A DNA stretch of 64,000 nucleotides, taken from Amaranthus tricolor. Lineage: Eukaryota; Streptophyta; Magnoliopsida; Caryophyllales; Amaranthaceae. Shown here piece after piece: positions 1-14,065 of this stretch. The notes under the pieces were generated by a model that saw only the letters and a program-made list of their open reading frames with translations, made no database searches and was not told the DNA's origin. Made by a program: the position numbers and the translations under genes. The stretch is taken from assembly GCF_026212465.1 (NCBI RefSeq), contig NC_080050.1:3145144-3209143 (forward strand), read 5' to 3'. Position 1 is the stretch's first letter. Each line of letters starts with the position of its first letter.

Positions 1-1437
<1,437 letters not shown>

Positions 1438-1713
1438 CTTTTTTATTGTAATGCAGAAAATCAGGAAAATTAGCAAGTGGGTCTTTAAGGGAAGAAGCTG
1501 CTTTGATCAACTCCTCAATGAATTTCTTCTTCTGTAAAATCTACAATCAATAATAAATTAACACATAAATAATCTGCAAGAAACAAAAAAAAAATTCAAT
1601 TTCCTTTCAATAATTGAAACTAAAAGAAGTTAATTTGGAATATAGTTGTTTACCTCTTTTCTTTTTGTTGTTTTATGATTCTTTCCATTGACATCAACAT
1701 TTTCTACCTCCAT
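1438..1713 (-). CDS. First two coding exons of a possible N-alpha-acetyltransferase (NAA40/NatD-like); rest not found
   Basis: Exon 1 (1713-1654) starts at an ATG and encodes a lysine-rich N-terminus, MEVENVDVNGKNHKTTKRKE, followed by a GTAAAC donor. Exon 2 (1531-1438) follows a pyrimidine-rich TTACAG acceptor, encodes KKKFIEELIKAASSLKDPLA and then NFPDFLHYNKK, and ends at a GTAACT donor with one base of the next codon. The pattern of a basic start, then ELIKAAS, DPL, F-P-F and HYN resembles the N-terminus of plant NAA40, which acetylates histones H2A and H4. That match is from memory and rests on about 50 residues. The catalytic GNAT domain should follow at lower coordinates but I do not see it in 1-1437. 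It either lies beyond the window start or is lost. Both exons keep the frame with canonical splice sites, so this is likely a real gene or a recently broken one. Confidence 0.42.
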
Positions 1714-2480
1714 AATAATAATTCTCTCTTCAGAGTTCAAAGCTTGGAAGTTCTTCCTACATTTGATTCAATTAAATGTTTTAGAGGAAGCAAGTATTAT
1801 TGGTAATCCATAAACCCTAGTTTTGATATGCTCTCAAGTCTCAATTTTCGTAGTTCTGTGTTTATGATCGCGCGAACACGGATTTGCAAAACTTAATTCT
1901 TTCTCTTTATTTCAATCGGAGCGGCAGGGAGAGACTAATAACCAAAAGACAGGGGGCGACTAGTTTGGGAAGGGGGGGGTGGGGTGGCGTCTAGGTGGCG
2001 GCTGGTGTGGGATGGTGGGGTGCGGGAAAGAAGAGAGTGGTGGTGATCTGGTGGGGGAAGGGAAGGAGGTAACGAGAGAGAAAGGTTTTGCTTTCATTTT
2101 CTTTATTTTTTTGGTTTTTAATAGGTTAAAAGCTATAACTTTTTATTGTTTTAGAGTGATCACTTATTATATGTCTTGTCTTAAGGTGAGATGATCTCAT
2201 AAAATTGCTAATCAATTTATTGAAAAGTCTCAATTTGACTTCTACTATCAGAGCATGTATAAAAAATGCATTCTCCTTTGAAACTGTTAGGGGTCTAATA
2301 ATGAGGCCCATAAAATATTTAGTCAAACCTTAAACCACTCACTTTAGTTCATTATCTTTCTAAAATAACTCCTCACTATTCCCACATCTACTAACATTAT
2401 CTTCATGATTATCCCATTATCAAGAAACCAACCTCTAAAGACCCTACAAGAGACTATTATAAATACTTCCTTCAATAATT
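1714..2480. other. 5' flank of the minus-strand gene, with a G-rich block
   Basis: From 1,714 to about 1,960 lies the likely 5'UTR and promoter of the minus-strand gene, including CTAGTTTTG-like and CGCG motifs. About 1,958-2,075 is strikingly G-rich on the plus strand (runs of G up to nine, GGTGG and GGGG blocks), unlike the AT-rich surroundings. The open frame across it is compositional and I do not treat it as a gene. From about 2,080 to 2,480 I see nothing recognisable. Confidence 0.4.
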
Positions 2481-3059
2481 CATAGGGGAAGCTTTCATAT
2501 CACATACAACCATCTTATTTACGTTCTATACTCAAGCAAATATTCTGGACTGAATTTGGGAGGAAATCTTCAATGTGATGTGAAGATGTAAGCCAGCATT
2601 CAAATCCACGCAATGTAATGGCCAACAATCCCCAAACACAATCAAACAAAGACTAATCTTCACACAAACAGAATAAATGTAACCGAATAGTTCTTGAATT
2701 GAAAGACTAGGAGTTTTGATCCTCCAAGGCCAAAAATTCCCTTAATACAACCAAGGACTACTCTCAGTCGCAAAAGGTGATGATCTTGCACTACTCAAGA
2801 TCGTTGAATATACACACTCAAGGAGAAACAAAGGATTAAAATCCAATGAATTGATTTTCTGAAATTTCAAACTTGAATGTTTACAAGGCTAAGGCCATCT
2901 ATATATAGACGTATGGGACGAGGGAAATACAAAGAGAAGGCTAATGACACGTCTAACTAATAATAACGGTCATAAAGGAACACGTGCACCACATGTGCTC
3001 ATTTAAAAGAATGAAAAAAAAACTAAACTAAGCATTCTGATTTCTGACGGTAAGTTGCT

Positions 3060-6000
3060 GACCAGGTGACCTTCCACACACTTTCTTGTGTCCTTCCAAA
3101 GGTTGATAATGGTCACTAAGAGTCTTGGTAGCAAGATTCTAGTGTAGAGATTCCATTTCTACCCTTGGTGGTCCCGTAGATCAAAAGGTACATTGTAACA
3201 CCCCTGAATTTTCGACCCTTTAAAGAAACCAAAACCGTAAAGGACGGGAGGAAATTCGGGTGTTACATAAAAGAAAAGGAAGAGAATTTAGATAAACGTT
3301 AAATATTAACTTAAAAAAGGTGAATGGAAATTTCGGCAGCATCTGCCTTAAAACTGTGTGCCTTTGTAGAAAAACAAAAGTTATTTAGAAGCTAATAAAG
3401 TAAAGGTATCAACGGCCTATCAAAACTATGTCACGGCGGAATGATTCGTCGCCGGCTTCTCAAAATCAACATGCCAAGCATGGATCATGGTTCCAGTGTC
3501 GATGTTTGCGTTTTAAAAAGACTTAACTCCTTAAAACCATACAGAGTTATAAACTACACAGCGGAAATACAAATATACGAGGGAGGACACAAGGCCTCAT
3601 AACAAACATATACAACCAAAATTTACAAAAAAATAACAAGAGCTACAAAAATCGAAAGATAGCAGTATGACACAGGTTATGCTTCGCCCTCATCACTCTC
3701 CCCAAATGCAATGCAATGCAAAAGAAGCTCCAGTAGCTGCTACGCCTGTCTATGATCCTCCTGCTGCTCGACATTAGACCAAAGGCCAATGTGTCATAGC
3801 AGGACAATCATAGAAAGTCATCAACAATCAAACATAAACACAAACACGTACACGTCAGTAACTAGCATCAAATATAATAAGACCAACTACTAGATAGCAT
3901 TATATCATAAAACAACATAAGATGATTTCATAAAACGCAAGCACAGATAGTAACCGTTTATCGGCCACTTATACTTCTTAATTTCATTACGTGCTTTTCA
4001 ACCCGAACCATGTGTTCTTGGGTAGAATGCAGGTCTTCACGCTTCTCTTTTCAAACATAAACTCTTGCAAAACACATATAGTATCAACTCGACCAAAGGC
4101 ATTAACAGAATACCTAACACATGACCTTATAGAGCTTGTCTATCTTAAGGTAAGTGTGATCATAGTCTGTAATACCCTTGAGGTAACTTAACTTAGGCAC
4201 ACTTCTCACTAGCATAAACTATTCTATAAATAAGTAAATGTTCTATCAATGAGTAAATGTTCAATCAAAGAGTAAACGTTCTATCAATGTGTAAGCGTTC
4301 TATCAAAGAACGAACCTCCTATCATTAAATAACTTTCGATCAATAAATAAACTTTCTATCACTGAATAAATTTCTATCAGTGGATCTTTCTCTACTTCCT
4401 AGCATAGTGACACGGCCAAGGGCGTTATCGGCCATCCGGCGCCCATGGCATAGTATGAGCTCATGCCCCCTCCAGCTGACCATCTCGGGTCCTACCTTCG
4501 GGAAAAACTAACACACTGGGGTTCTAAACCAGTGAAGAGGCCACCATATTGGGGTTTGCAAGGCTCGCATGGTAACACCTCGGTCAAGGGGCGGTATCGG
4601 CCATCTGGTGCCCGGTGACCCAAGCATGCTCATACCCCCTTACAGTGGTCCCGTCGAACCTCACCTAGGGGACTAATAAATCAACCGGACATAATCCAGT
4701 TGAGTCACACAAGCTAATCATAATCTAATACTTTATCAAATGGGAATAACTTCCACTTTCGATTAATAATGAGCGCCCTGGGATAGCAACACGCCAAAAC
4801 CCACTGAGCCACTCTTCAAAATATGAAATTCACCTCTAAAGGAGTCATTCTAACTCCAAGTAAGGCATAATCCAATTCTTAAATAGATAAGGGGGTTGTT
4901 CTCACTTTTTATTAACACTCTCATTCTCTAAACTATTCTAAGCACAAAGATTTCATAGTCGATAGCTCTTCATATAAAGTGTACTCACTAGTACTCATAG
5001 TTTTGATGTAGTGCATATTATTACAATAAACAATAATGTCTTAAATAAAATTGCATATAAGGGTTCGTTACTGCGTGTACGTACCTGTAAGCGTCACTGC
5101 ACGATCAAAAGTCACAAAATCACCCGACTAATGGACACCTATATAAGTTATGAGTAGAACTAATAAGTTCCCTTAACTACTTTGCCATACCAAACTAAAT
5201 ACCAAAGTAATCACTATCACCCATTCAATATGAGTTTCCGATTACCCTAGCACGCACACAACTCATTCAATACAAGTCAAAATCATTAACTCAACACAAC
5301 ATAAGTCTTTCCATCAATTTAAAGTAGAAGTATGTGTGAATCGTTTCTTTAAATTAACTAATTTTGAGCATATCGGCTCGCGTTACCCAAAAATAACTAA
5401 TCACAACTAAATCTTACAATTTTAATATAACATTAATATAACGATAAAGCAAATCTTAGAGTTAACGTATCGAGATATCATTGGATACAATCTCCAAAGC
5501 CATTAAGAACTATAGTCAAAACAACACGACAATTAACTTTAGCAACCATCGACGATAAGTTGACATTATGCTCTAGGCTTACTAGTATCATGTATCTATA
5601 ACTTCAATAACAACCTAATAAGGGTATTTGTAATTCACAACAATCAAACCACAACAATTAGTAGCTATTTTATTCTCAATTTAATCATTCAAAATCACTT
5701 TCATAGTCAACTAACATCATCACCATTACTAATTATTCATAATAATAACCAATCGACCAAATCTTAAAACAACTTTTAACGTTATTTAATCAATCATCAC
5801 CAAGATATAGTATAAAACACACATTATTAGTAATTTCATCTCTAAATCCAAGCCCTAATCGTTTCGTGTTCAAAGATAACATATTTAATAAGTACTCATA
5901 CTAAGATTCAAAGAAACTAATACAAAACCAACACATCACCCATAATTTCAAATCACACTTCAAACCCTAATCATTTCATGTTCAAGGATAATTCTTTTAA

Positions 6001-7245
6001 CCATTACCCATACTAGAATTCCATGAGACTAATACACAATCAACATACAACTCATAAACATGGTAGATTCTAGTTAGAAATGGTAAATTAATCAATTTGA
6101 AAAGTGAGAGATGGCTTACAATGGGGTAATTTAGAAACGGGGTGAAGGCTAGGTGGTTGTTGAGGTGGTGTGCAGCATAAAGATGGTGGCGCTGTGCTCG
6201 TGGAGGGCTGCTGGTGTGCAGCTGGTTGCTGCCGTGGAGGAGGGAAGGAAGGCTGCTGAGCAGCTGCTGTTTGGGGGAGAAATTGCAGCCCCTGCTGTTG
6301 GCGGCTGTGCTGGTGGTCACGTAGGCGGCAACTGGTGGTGGTGGCTGCTGGTCGTGAGCGGCTGATCGAGGCCAACTACTAGCGGCACAGCAAGAGGAAA
6401 GGGAGAAGAGAAAGAGAGAAGAGAAGAAAGGGGGAGTGACGGCGTGAATTAAGTGAGGGAGGGAGTAATACCCCTTAAAATCCTAACTCATCCTACTTAT
6501 TTAATTTATACACTTATTTATTTATTTATTTACCTAGGTTCATCTTCTTGTGAGGCCCAACTAAAAAAAACTCACCTACGTGTGCTCACATATTTCAATA
6601 AAATAATTCTTTTGATTCGAACCTCTTTATTTAGAAATTGTAATTGTACTTTTAATATAAATATATGTTAATATTTAAATTGGTATATGAAAGGAGTTTA
6701 TTAAAACTACTTCTAAATTAATTTAACATAATTATAAAATTTCTAAAATTATTAAAATATTAATTAATGACATCAGAATATCTCGGGGTGTTACATATGT
6801 TCAGGCCAAGGCTCACAAGGTCAGCTGGTCATAAGATCAGTGTTGTTCTGTTTGAACCAGCTGTTGAGTGGGTGACCTTCATCCACTTTTCTAGGAATCT
6901 TCCAATGGTTGTTAATAGTAACCTTGAATCATGGTAAGTAGATCCAAGTGCAAAGATTCTAAATCTACCCTTAGAGTCCCCCAAGAAGTCTAGGCTCGTT
7001 CTAGCACAAGTCCTCAAGGTCAGCTGGTCATCAGTTTCAGCCCCACCCTGATGTGTAGTTGTTGTTGAGTGGGCTACCTTCAGCTCTGCTTCTTGGGGTC
7101 TTCTAATGTTTGAAAGAAGGTCTCTTGGACCATGGTAGGAAGGTCCATGTGTAGAGATTCCATTAGTACCTTCTATGCTTCCCAAGGTGTCTATGCTTGC
7201 TCTGGAAAGGACGTGCAAGGTCAACTGGTCGCCATTATTGATCAT
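3060..7245. repeat. About 200-bp tandem repeat (three units), first unit split by an insertion
   Basis: Units begin near 3,060, 6,866 and 7,067 and share the order GAGTGGGTGACC-like, ACCTTGG-like, AGAGATTC, then CAAGGTCAGCTGGTC. Units 2 and 3 start 201 bp apart. Unit 1 is split: 3,060-3,193 plus 6,796-6,865 add up to about 200 bp once the intervening block is removed. An open frame crosses units 2-3 on the minus strand, but it carries no recognisable domain. Confidence 0.75.
3194..6795. mobile_element. Solo LTR, 3.6 kb, probably of a Ty3/Gypsy element (Tekay/Del type)
   Basis: The block opens with TGTAACACCCC and closes with the exact inverse GGGGTGTTACA, the TG...CA ends typical of large Gypsy LTRs in plants. 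No protein domain is found inside. An internal imperfect direct repeat (about 4,405-4,480 and 4,570-4,645) carries TATCGGCCATC. The right end near 6,150-6,440 is GC-rich with CTG/CAGCAG repeats and looks like a transcribed leader on the minus strand. The flanks TACAT and TATGT match at three of five positions, so the target duplication is weak. The insertion itself is well supported because removing it restores a ~200-bp tandem unit. Minus orientation is likely but not proven. Confidence 0.7.
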
Positions 7246-7700
7246 ACTCTACTGTGCTGTATCTTTGAGCTCTGCATATTCCTTTTCTATTGTTGAATAT
7301 GTCCTATTGTTGGAATATGCTTCATTGCTTGGTTCTTCATCCTTGCTTCTTGTGTAAGTCATCATTGAACCATCCCAAATTGGTTCATATTCCTTCAACA
7401 GATCTGAACTCATCTTACAATCCGTTAATCATGCATTCATTCAATTACTGTAAATTCATTGATTTTTATTTCCCAATCTGACTTGAGTGCCGGAGGGGTT
7501 TTCCGAGAAACCATCCCCAGGCAAGGCTAACGTTGTGTCGCAAGATTTGAGGTCTAATCGATAGAAGGATCATAAGCACTTACAGCATACTGACAGTTAT
7601 TCCCGGTTACACCTTACTTCCAGGTTTTTTGAGTGTTTTTTGCACTTCCTAGTTTCATTACTGAAACAGAAACTGAGCATGAATTCAATTACATTAGCCC

Positions 7701-8564
7701 CTTAGTGAACATAGTAGATATTGGGAGAGTAACAACCAAATTTGAAATGCGAGGGATTTGAGGTTTGATGAAGAACAAATGGGTTAAAGAAAGCACAAAA
7801 ACAAAGCAACAATAATAAAAGAAAACAAACACAAAGATATATAAGATTTCTTAGATACCTCCCCTTCAACAATGGTTTACTTCAATTAATATATCAAAAA
7901 TACATTAATGATTAACCTCACACAACCTTTGAGAACGATCTATCAGAGATTCAACCTTTGATGGCAATCTCTCTCAAATACACTACTACAAGATAGAAAG
8001 AACTCTCTTGCCTAAACCGTATTTGTATCTATGTATTAGGCTTTCCTCTTGCTTTCTAATGATGTTTAAACCCCCTTATACAGCATACAACATTTAGAAA
8101 CCCTAGGACAAATTGCACGCCTTGCTCCTCAAGACAAAATACCGCAAATCAGAAATGCGTCTTTGAGCTTGTTAGGAACTCGCTCAGACAAGCACATTAA
8201 TTATATGCTCAAATGAGCGGTAGGTTCAGAATGCTACTTGCTTCCTCTTTTTGCCTCGCTTAAGCATTTTCTCCATTGTTCCTTGCCTCGTTTCAAGGCA
8301 CATGCCAAAGCCTTTCTTGAGCATTTCCTCCTTTGTTCCTTGCCTCGTTCAAGGCACATGTCAAAGCCTTTCTTGAGCATTTCCTTGCCTTCATCAAGGC
8401 TTCTCAAGTGCTCCCCCTTGATCACTTCATCAAGTGATCCAAACCTTATCTCACCATATCCCATGCCACTCACATCTTAACTCTCAAGTGTGCAAGACTA
8501 TGCATGAGCTATAAGGTGATCAAAGCCATCACCAAAATCATGAGAGTTGGCACTTGCTCCAACA
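7701..8564 (-). mobile_element. LTR-like sequence beginning TGTTGGAGCAAGTGCC, minus orientation
   Basis: On the minus strand an LTR-like start, TGTTGGAGCAAGTGCCAAC, begins at 8,564, followed by repeated GCCTTGAACGAGGCAAGGAA-type units (8,430-8,240) and GCTC...GAGC motifs. Similar motifs occur in the Copia LTR at 32,690-33,787, which suggests related families. No primer-binding site or gag is found at the lower end, and the 3' boundary near 7,700 is approximate. The open frames at 8,234-8,480 reflect the internal repeats and are not treated as genes. Confidence 0.5.
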
Positions 8565-9670
8565 TAATCCTATATAACTTTTTAGAAGGCTGACTATGTT
8601 GAAAGTTAATGTCAAACTTCTTAACCACCGTTACAAACATATAGGTGTGTAGCTGATAGAAGACCTAATTGAACACCGATTTCATCCATGTTCAACTAAA
8701 TAAACAATGATGAATCTTTTAGAGGTTGTTCGAGAGAAAAACTGCTTTGACTAACCACACACTTGGCACATTGTATACCATTACTTGGATTATATTGTCA
8801 TATACAATCTTCAATAACATAGACCCTGATCACAATTTTTCTATAAGTGGAATAGACTGGATATGATGATGATGGTGATGATATAATCTTCGATAAAAAG
8901 TTAATTTGTTTAACTTTTACAATGAAAACTTACATAAAACATTCAGAATTTGTAGTTGGTTATGAGATAAAGGTAGACGGATAATGGTATTGACTTTCAT
9001 AGATGGACCTTTGACTTGTACAGTTGTACCATATAGTTTCATCACTATCAAACCTGCAATGGCAACTCTTAGTATGAGACAAACACTTGAAATTACATTA
9101 GTCAACTATGTGAAATAAAGCGAGCCTACATGTTGCATGTAGCAAAAACAAATCCACATTCACAAAATATTGAGAAAAACCAATAGTTGGTACCTCCTAA
9201 AGAAATTGCATTAATTGCATTGGAATACTTAATTATTTTTGCAAATTTCATCACTACAAACCAAAACCTTATGAAAGAAAATTACAATAGTTATTTAAAC
9301 ATTAGTCACCAAGTATAGCCAACGAACTACAATGGAAAAAGTAAATAACATACAATAACATATAATCTTTTCCTAACTAACACACCTAAGCACGTTATTA
9401 CATTTATACAGGACGACATAATAATACCATATTTTAAGACAATAATATCTTTATTATTAACACTATTAATTAAGTCAGATGAAACACTTACTACCGAATA
9501 AATATCACTATTACATTGATTACTCAAACTTTTATGAGCAGAGTATACTGAACATGATCATAATTGTTCCACTCAAATTGCTATAATATGAGATTTCCTT
9601 TGATGTTTGCCAATATTTTTTTAGATTTGCTTCAATTACTCTCATGATCTCATCTACACGTTTTTTTCGG
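8565..9670. other. Intergenic; one short LINE/SINE-like tail
   Basis: Mostly featureless sequence. At about 8,835-8,885 lies TATAAGTGGAATAGACTGGA followed by a GATGATGATGGTGATGAT run. It resembles the tails at 15,470-15,530 and 25,520-25,560, so it is probably the 3' end of a non-LTR retroelement. The part next to 9,670 is the likely 3'UTR of the PADRE gene. Confidence 0.4.
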
Positions 9671-10327
9671 TCAGCGGGATCGAGGAGTACTTGCCAATGA
9701 CGACGATAACGACAAAAACGACCCCGGTTTAGCACCACTAGTAGAAGAACAACAATTACTAGTGGACCCACTACCACATTTAGCAACAGTTCTGACACTC
9801 TCAATCAACTGTTGAGTTTTATTATCTTGCGACAAAATCTCTGACAATTGCTCCGGGTTTATAACCAGCCTCACTTTCCATACACCCGTACCATTATACT
9901 TGGGCACAACATCCGGGTCGGGTTGATTCTTGTACACCATTCGGGTACCCACATCTACCGACATCCTATAAGGGGCGGTTGCCAACACACTATCTTTCCC
10001 TATTAATGTAGTGTCGGTTGGGGAAGAGATAGAAAGAGGAAGGAGATAGTAAAGATGACCCGGGGTTAAAATTTCGTTGTGTGAAAGTGCCGGGTGGGTC
10101 GGGTTCGGGTTAAGAAATAACCCATGGTTTGAAAATTCGGATGTAATTTGCTCAACCGTGATTGGAGCATAAAGCTCCATAATACCTCCCGTTGTTGTTA
10201 CAACTTTGATCATAGACGTTTGTTCTGCCGCCAATATGTATTGTTGGCGGCGGTCAGAATGATTATGATCATCTAATTTTGACGCGGTTGTATTATTATA
10301 GTAATCTTTAAAAACACAGTTTCCCAT
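9671..10327 (-). CDS. PADRE / DUF4228 domain protein
   Basis: A single-exon gene of 218 residues. It starts MGNCVF, and Gly2 plus Cys4 suggest N-myristoylation and palmitoylation, hence membrane attachment; this is usual for the family but unproven here. The N-terminal part (about residues 38-100) carries the PADRE signature: a TTGGIMELYAPITVEQI strand, then HLYYLLPL. The C-terminal part carries WKVRLVINPEQLSEILSQ and TQQLIESVRTVAKCG (about 148-186), diagnostic of plant DUF4228 proteins. The tail is serine-rich and ends in TPRSR. Members are plant-specific and respond to abiotic stress and pathogens; their biochemical activity is not established. The intact frame, the usual length and the ATG at the start of the motif support a functional gene. 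An overlapping minus frame (9,532-9,804) is a shadow. The upstream flank (10,330-10,530) is pyrimidine-rich in gene direction, as expected of a 5'UTR. Confidence 0.93.
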   Translation of the reverse strand: MGNCVFKDYYNNTTASKLDDHNHSDRRQQYILAAEQTSMIKVVTTTGGIMELYAPITVEQITSEFSNHGLFLNPNPTHPALSHNEILTPGHLYYLLPLSISSPTDTTLIGKDSVLATAPYRMSVDVGTRMVYKNQPDPDVVPKYNGTGVWKVRLVINPEQLSEILSQDNKTQQLIESVRTVAKCGSGSTSNCCSSTSGAKPGSFLSLSSSLASTPRSR

Positions 10328-10948
10328 AATTAACGGTTAAAATTGCATAAAAGAAATAAGAAAAAGAAATTATGTGAGTGAATGGAGAAAATGAATGAGG
10401 AACTAAAAGAGGAGAATGGTAATGGTGTAGGAGTATAATATTGCCTAGTTGCACAAAATGAATTGAGGAATAACTTATAGTGTGTATAGGCAGCCGACAC
10501 AAGAATCCTTTGCTTTTGGCAAAACAAAATTAAGAATGCATATAATAATAACTATTTCACAAATATTTTTATTAAGAGAGTTTTATGGTAGGACTATTTT
10601 TTTGGGTTGATTTATGTATATTAGTGTGTTAAAGTGATTATTTACAATTTTAAAATGATTAATTAGAGAAAATAGCTAATTATATGGCCATCTCATAAAG
10701 AGACGGTCATACAAGACGAACAGTTGCTATTCTTGTATAAGAAAAAACAATTCATATTTTAATAAAAAAGAAAATGTTGAAAATTTTATTGTCATAAGTT
10801 TTGTATCATATATTTCCAAATCAAATTATCTCTTATTTCAATGGGATCAATGAGATATGATTTCTAAATTTATACAGATCTCACATTAAAAATAAGAAAA
10901 TTAATATTGAAAAACATATAAGTGAAATACTTTAATCCCTAAAATATA

Positions 10949-10983
<35 letters not shown>

Positions 10984-13900
10984 ATGAACCAACTTCAAAT
11001 TAGTACTATGGGATTTTTTAGGAAGAAGCCCAAACACAAATTCATATGGTCATGATCCACAGCGGTTAATATCATACTAATGTGGATTATTCACGACAAA
11101 TTATAATGGACTGTTCTAAAAATAATTTTTAAATTATATACACTTTTTTTTTTATGAAAGGAATTATATATACTTATTATATAAAGTTGTAGATATTTTT
11201 TTTTTTGAATATAAAAAGTTGTAGATATTGTTGTTATTATATATTTAATTTTATATACAATTGAGTTATAAGTATTTAATTTTTAGTTAAAATTATGGAA
11301 TAAAGAAAGTAAAAAATTATAAATAAAAAAATTATAAAAATAACTATAAGACGGACTAAAATAAAAAATATATATATATACCAAATTATATGTGGCTTGA
11401 AATTATTTATATGAAATTTGTAGGAAAAAAGTTTGGTATTAGGACCCACAAATTGGAATGGAAGATTTGGGATCCAACTATTTGGTCCCCTAATATTTAT
11501 TAAGTAAATTAAAATAAAGTACTCAAGTAGTACAATAATTAATGGAGTATGGGTTAATGTCGTTCATACAATTGAGACAAAGAAGCTGTTTATAGTCACA
11601 TTCCTTCTTGTTAATTAGGCTATTGATAACCATTAAACTTCACTCGTGTGGATTTATAGAAAGGGAGAGGTTTATTTTTTTAGTAAAATAAAATATTTTG
11701 TAATATAATATTGTTCGTATGTATCTTTTAGTATGAAAATATAATTTATTTGTAAGCTATATACATTTATTTGTAAACTATGAAAATATAATTAATCTCT
11801 CCATAACCAGAAAGTACAGGTACTATATCTTTTAGTATCTTATATTCTATAATTAAGAACAAAATAATATAATATTTTTTAATTATTGTGATATAATAAT
11901 AGTATATCTTTTGGGATCATATTTATAGCTATATACTTTGAACACAATTAGTGATGAAGTCACGTCGGAGCTGATAGGGCCCGATCTCTACGTTTTACTC
12001 TTGTGATTTACTCTTACAACTTAATGACTTATTGTCCATGTAGATTTTTTTATTATATACTGCTAGTATTGTTAAAAGAGTAGTAAAGGATTTATGGTTT
12101 AATGATCTAGAATGTCTCGATATTACACGAGGATAAAATTATGCACAATTAGAGATATATTAGGATTGAATTAGTGTATTTAATAGAGTGTAAAATTCAA
12201 ATAGGACAATTGGTATATATAAATTGAAGGAAATAAAATATAAATATTTCTCAAAATATCTTTTTTTTTTTATAACATTATATTATAATATAGAAAGAAT
12301 AAGATTTTTTTCTAACCACTATGCACAAAGAGAATTTAGAGGTCGACAATGAAATTAAAGTTAAATTACAAAGTAGGCAAAGGAAGAAAAAAGGTAAAAA
12401 GATTCTTACCTGAAAAAGTAATACTTATTTTAAATGAGATAAAAATCTTGAATACTAAGGAGAAGATTACGGTCAAAAGGCTTAGATTTTGTGCGCATGG
12501 ATGTTGTGATATTAAGAGTGGCTCAAAGTTTGACTAAACCCATTCTTAAAGTAAATGCTACCAATTTAAAGAGCATTTTCCAAGAATTTTGTTAAAGAGA
12601 TTTTGTTCAAAAGTCTCCATCATCATGAAACCCCCCATATCTTTCCTATACGTGTGAAGTGTCAATGTGAATTCTAGTGTTCTTGTAGCTATACTCACAT
12701 CCAACAATGCTGGTGATGGTTTAGTATAACTTGGGATTCTAGAGATTTTAGAGGTCTTGAGCAAAAATTATATTATAGGCTCTATCATGTATAAAATATA
12801 GATTAATATTACAAAATTTATAATATCATAAAAATGTTACACACGACATACCAATACAGGTTAAGTAGACAATCAATGAAAAATGAAATGAGTATATAAT
12901 AGAAGTACAATGTTCTAAAAATTAACTAGCAACCAATCAAATATTTTTATTGAGCCATTACAACTCCAAAAGGACTAAATAAAAATCCTTAAAAAAACTT
13001 TATTTATTATTATATAAAAATAAAGGAAAAAATTTAACACTCACTAATTTTATTTGCTCAAATCAAATATACATACAATCGATCAAATAAATTAAAAGTA
13101 ATGCATTAAATTAAAGATAAGTTGAAAAATAAAAAAAATAAAATAAATCTAGAGGATTAAGCATAGAAAAATTAAAAACAACCAAAAAAATTGGAAATAT
13201 ACTAGTATTAATTAATAACTAAAGTTTAATAATTAATCCCAATGTTATCCGCTTTTTGTTGACAATTGTGCAATAATAATTCAAGAAATAATAAGTAAAC
13301 AAGTAATAATTATATTAATAGCACTTTGTTTGGTGGTTAAGTGCACAATTTAATGACACAAGTTCTTAAGTTTGATGCATATGAAAGCAATTTTTGACTA
13401 ATTTTTTCGTGGGCCTTGAGCACAGGCCGTTCTTGCCCTTGCGTAGATTCGGGCCCAAGTGTTCTAGCATTCAAAAGGCCTTTTTTGTTTATTTTAACTT
13501 GAGTATCTTGGCAAGCTTACGTGCACCAACTACTCTCAACCTCTCAAGGCCCTGAAGTTAAAAAGACCATAAAAACTTCAACAGTCCCAAGGAAACTCAA
13601 ACCTATAACCTTCTATTCTTGCTCTACTTTTCGGGCACATCCCTTTCTCGAGCAATCTTAAAAGCACTGACGGAGTACTAGATTGAATTAGAGGTTCAAG
13701 TTAGAGGATTCATACTAAATCATGCCTAGACTAAGTATATGGGTGCGGTGGGTCGAAAGAAGGTTGATATATAGTGTTTGCATGTATTGGTTGATCCAAT
13801 TAACCAGCTCAATCATGCCATGCCCTGGCCTATAACTTCAATCAGCTGCAAACTGCACACAACTTGTGAATGGTCCTGGGTGAGGTTTGGGTTGAATCCA

Positions 13901-14065
13901 ACTAGACCCAAATTCAAACTCATTAATTTTTAATTAATGAACTCATCCTCAAATTCGAATTTTTAGGGTATGAAAATTTTAGAGTCAAACCCATCAGGTT
14001 TGGTGGGTCTAAGGTCTAAATAGGCCCTAAGTGAGTCTTAATTTTATTATACATTCTTAAACATT
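10328..14065. other. AT-rich intergenic region without a recognisable gene
   Basis: Upstream of the PADRE gene the DNA is AT-rich with scattered homopolymers. It contains an (AAAT)n microsatellite at about 10,949-10,985 and a single MITE arm near 10,683-10,735 (GAGACGGTCATACAAGACGA). At 13,880-14,040 there is GGTCTAGG/CCTAGACC-type sequence also seen at 14,340-14,560, 14,810-14,865 and 19,110-19,260, probably fragments of one dispersed repeat. The open frames at 12,349-12,537 and 12,558-12,764 have no recognisable content. Confidence 0.5.
10949..10985. repeat. (AAAT)n microsatellite
   Basis: About nine consecutive AAAT units followed by AAATGAACC. Confidence 0.95.

Larger units (their letters stand above)
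2480..7700 (-). mobile_element. Decayed LTR (probably Copia, SIRE/Maximus-like), minus orientation, split by a later insertion
   Basis: Read on the minus strand, the sequence has an LTR layout: a U3-like part (7,700-6,796, continuing at 3,193-2,950) with tandem repeats, a TATA-like CTATATATAG near 2,900, and a long untranslated R/U5-like part (about 2,880-2,500). No gag-pol reading frame is present. The 3,194-6,795 block interrupts it. Exact TG and CA ends could not be fixed, so the boundaries are approximate and the family is an inference. Confidence 0.4.

Noticed and set aside
1979..2194. 71-residue Gly/Trp-rich frame
   Set aside because: Explained by the G-rich block; no domain, no splice context.
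5997..6375. Gln/Pro-rich frames, a possible low-complexity gene
   Set aside because: They lie inside the 3.6-kb solo LTR and reflect its CAGCAG-rich end.
6829..7245. 138-residue minus frame as a gag fragment
   Set aside because: It spans the 200-bp tandem repeat and shows no zinc knuckle or capsid motif.
8234..8480. 79- and 80-residue frames on opposite strands
   Set aside because: Both come from repeated GCCTTGAACGAGGCAAGG units within an LTR-like sequence.
9532..9804. 90-residue minus frame overlapping the PADRE gene end
   Set aside because: Shadow of the PADRE frame; the family motifs are all in the other frame.
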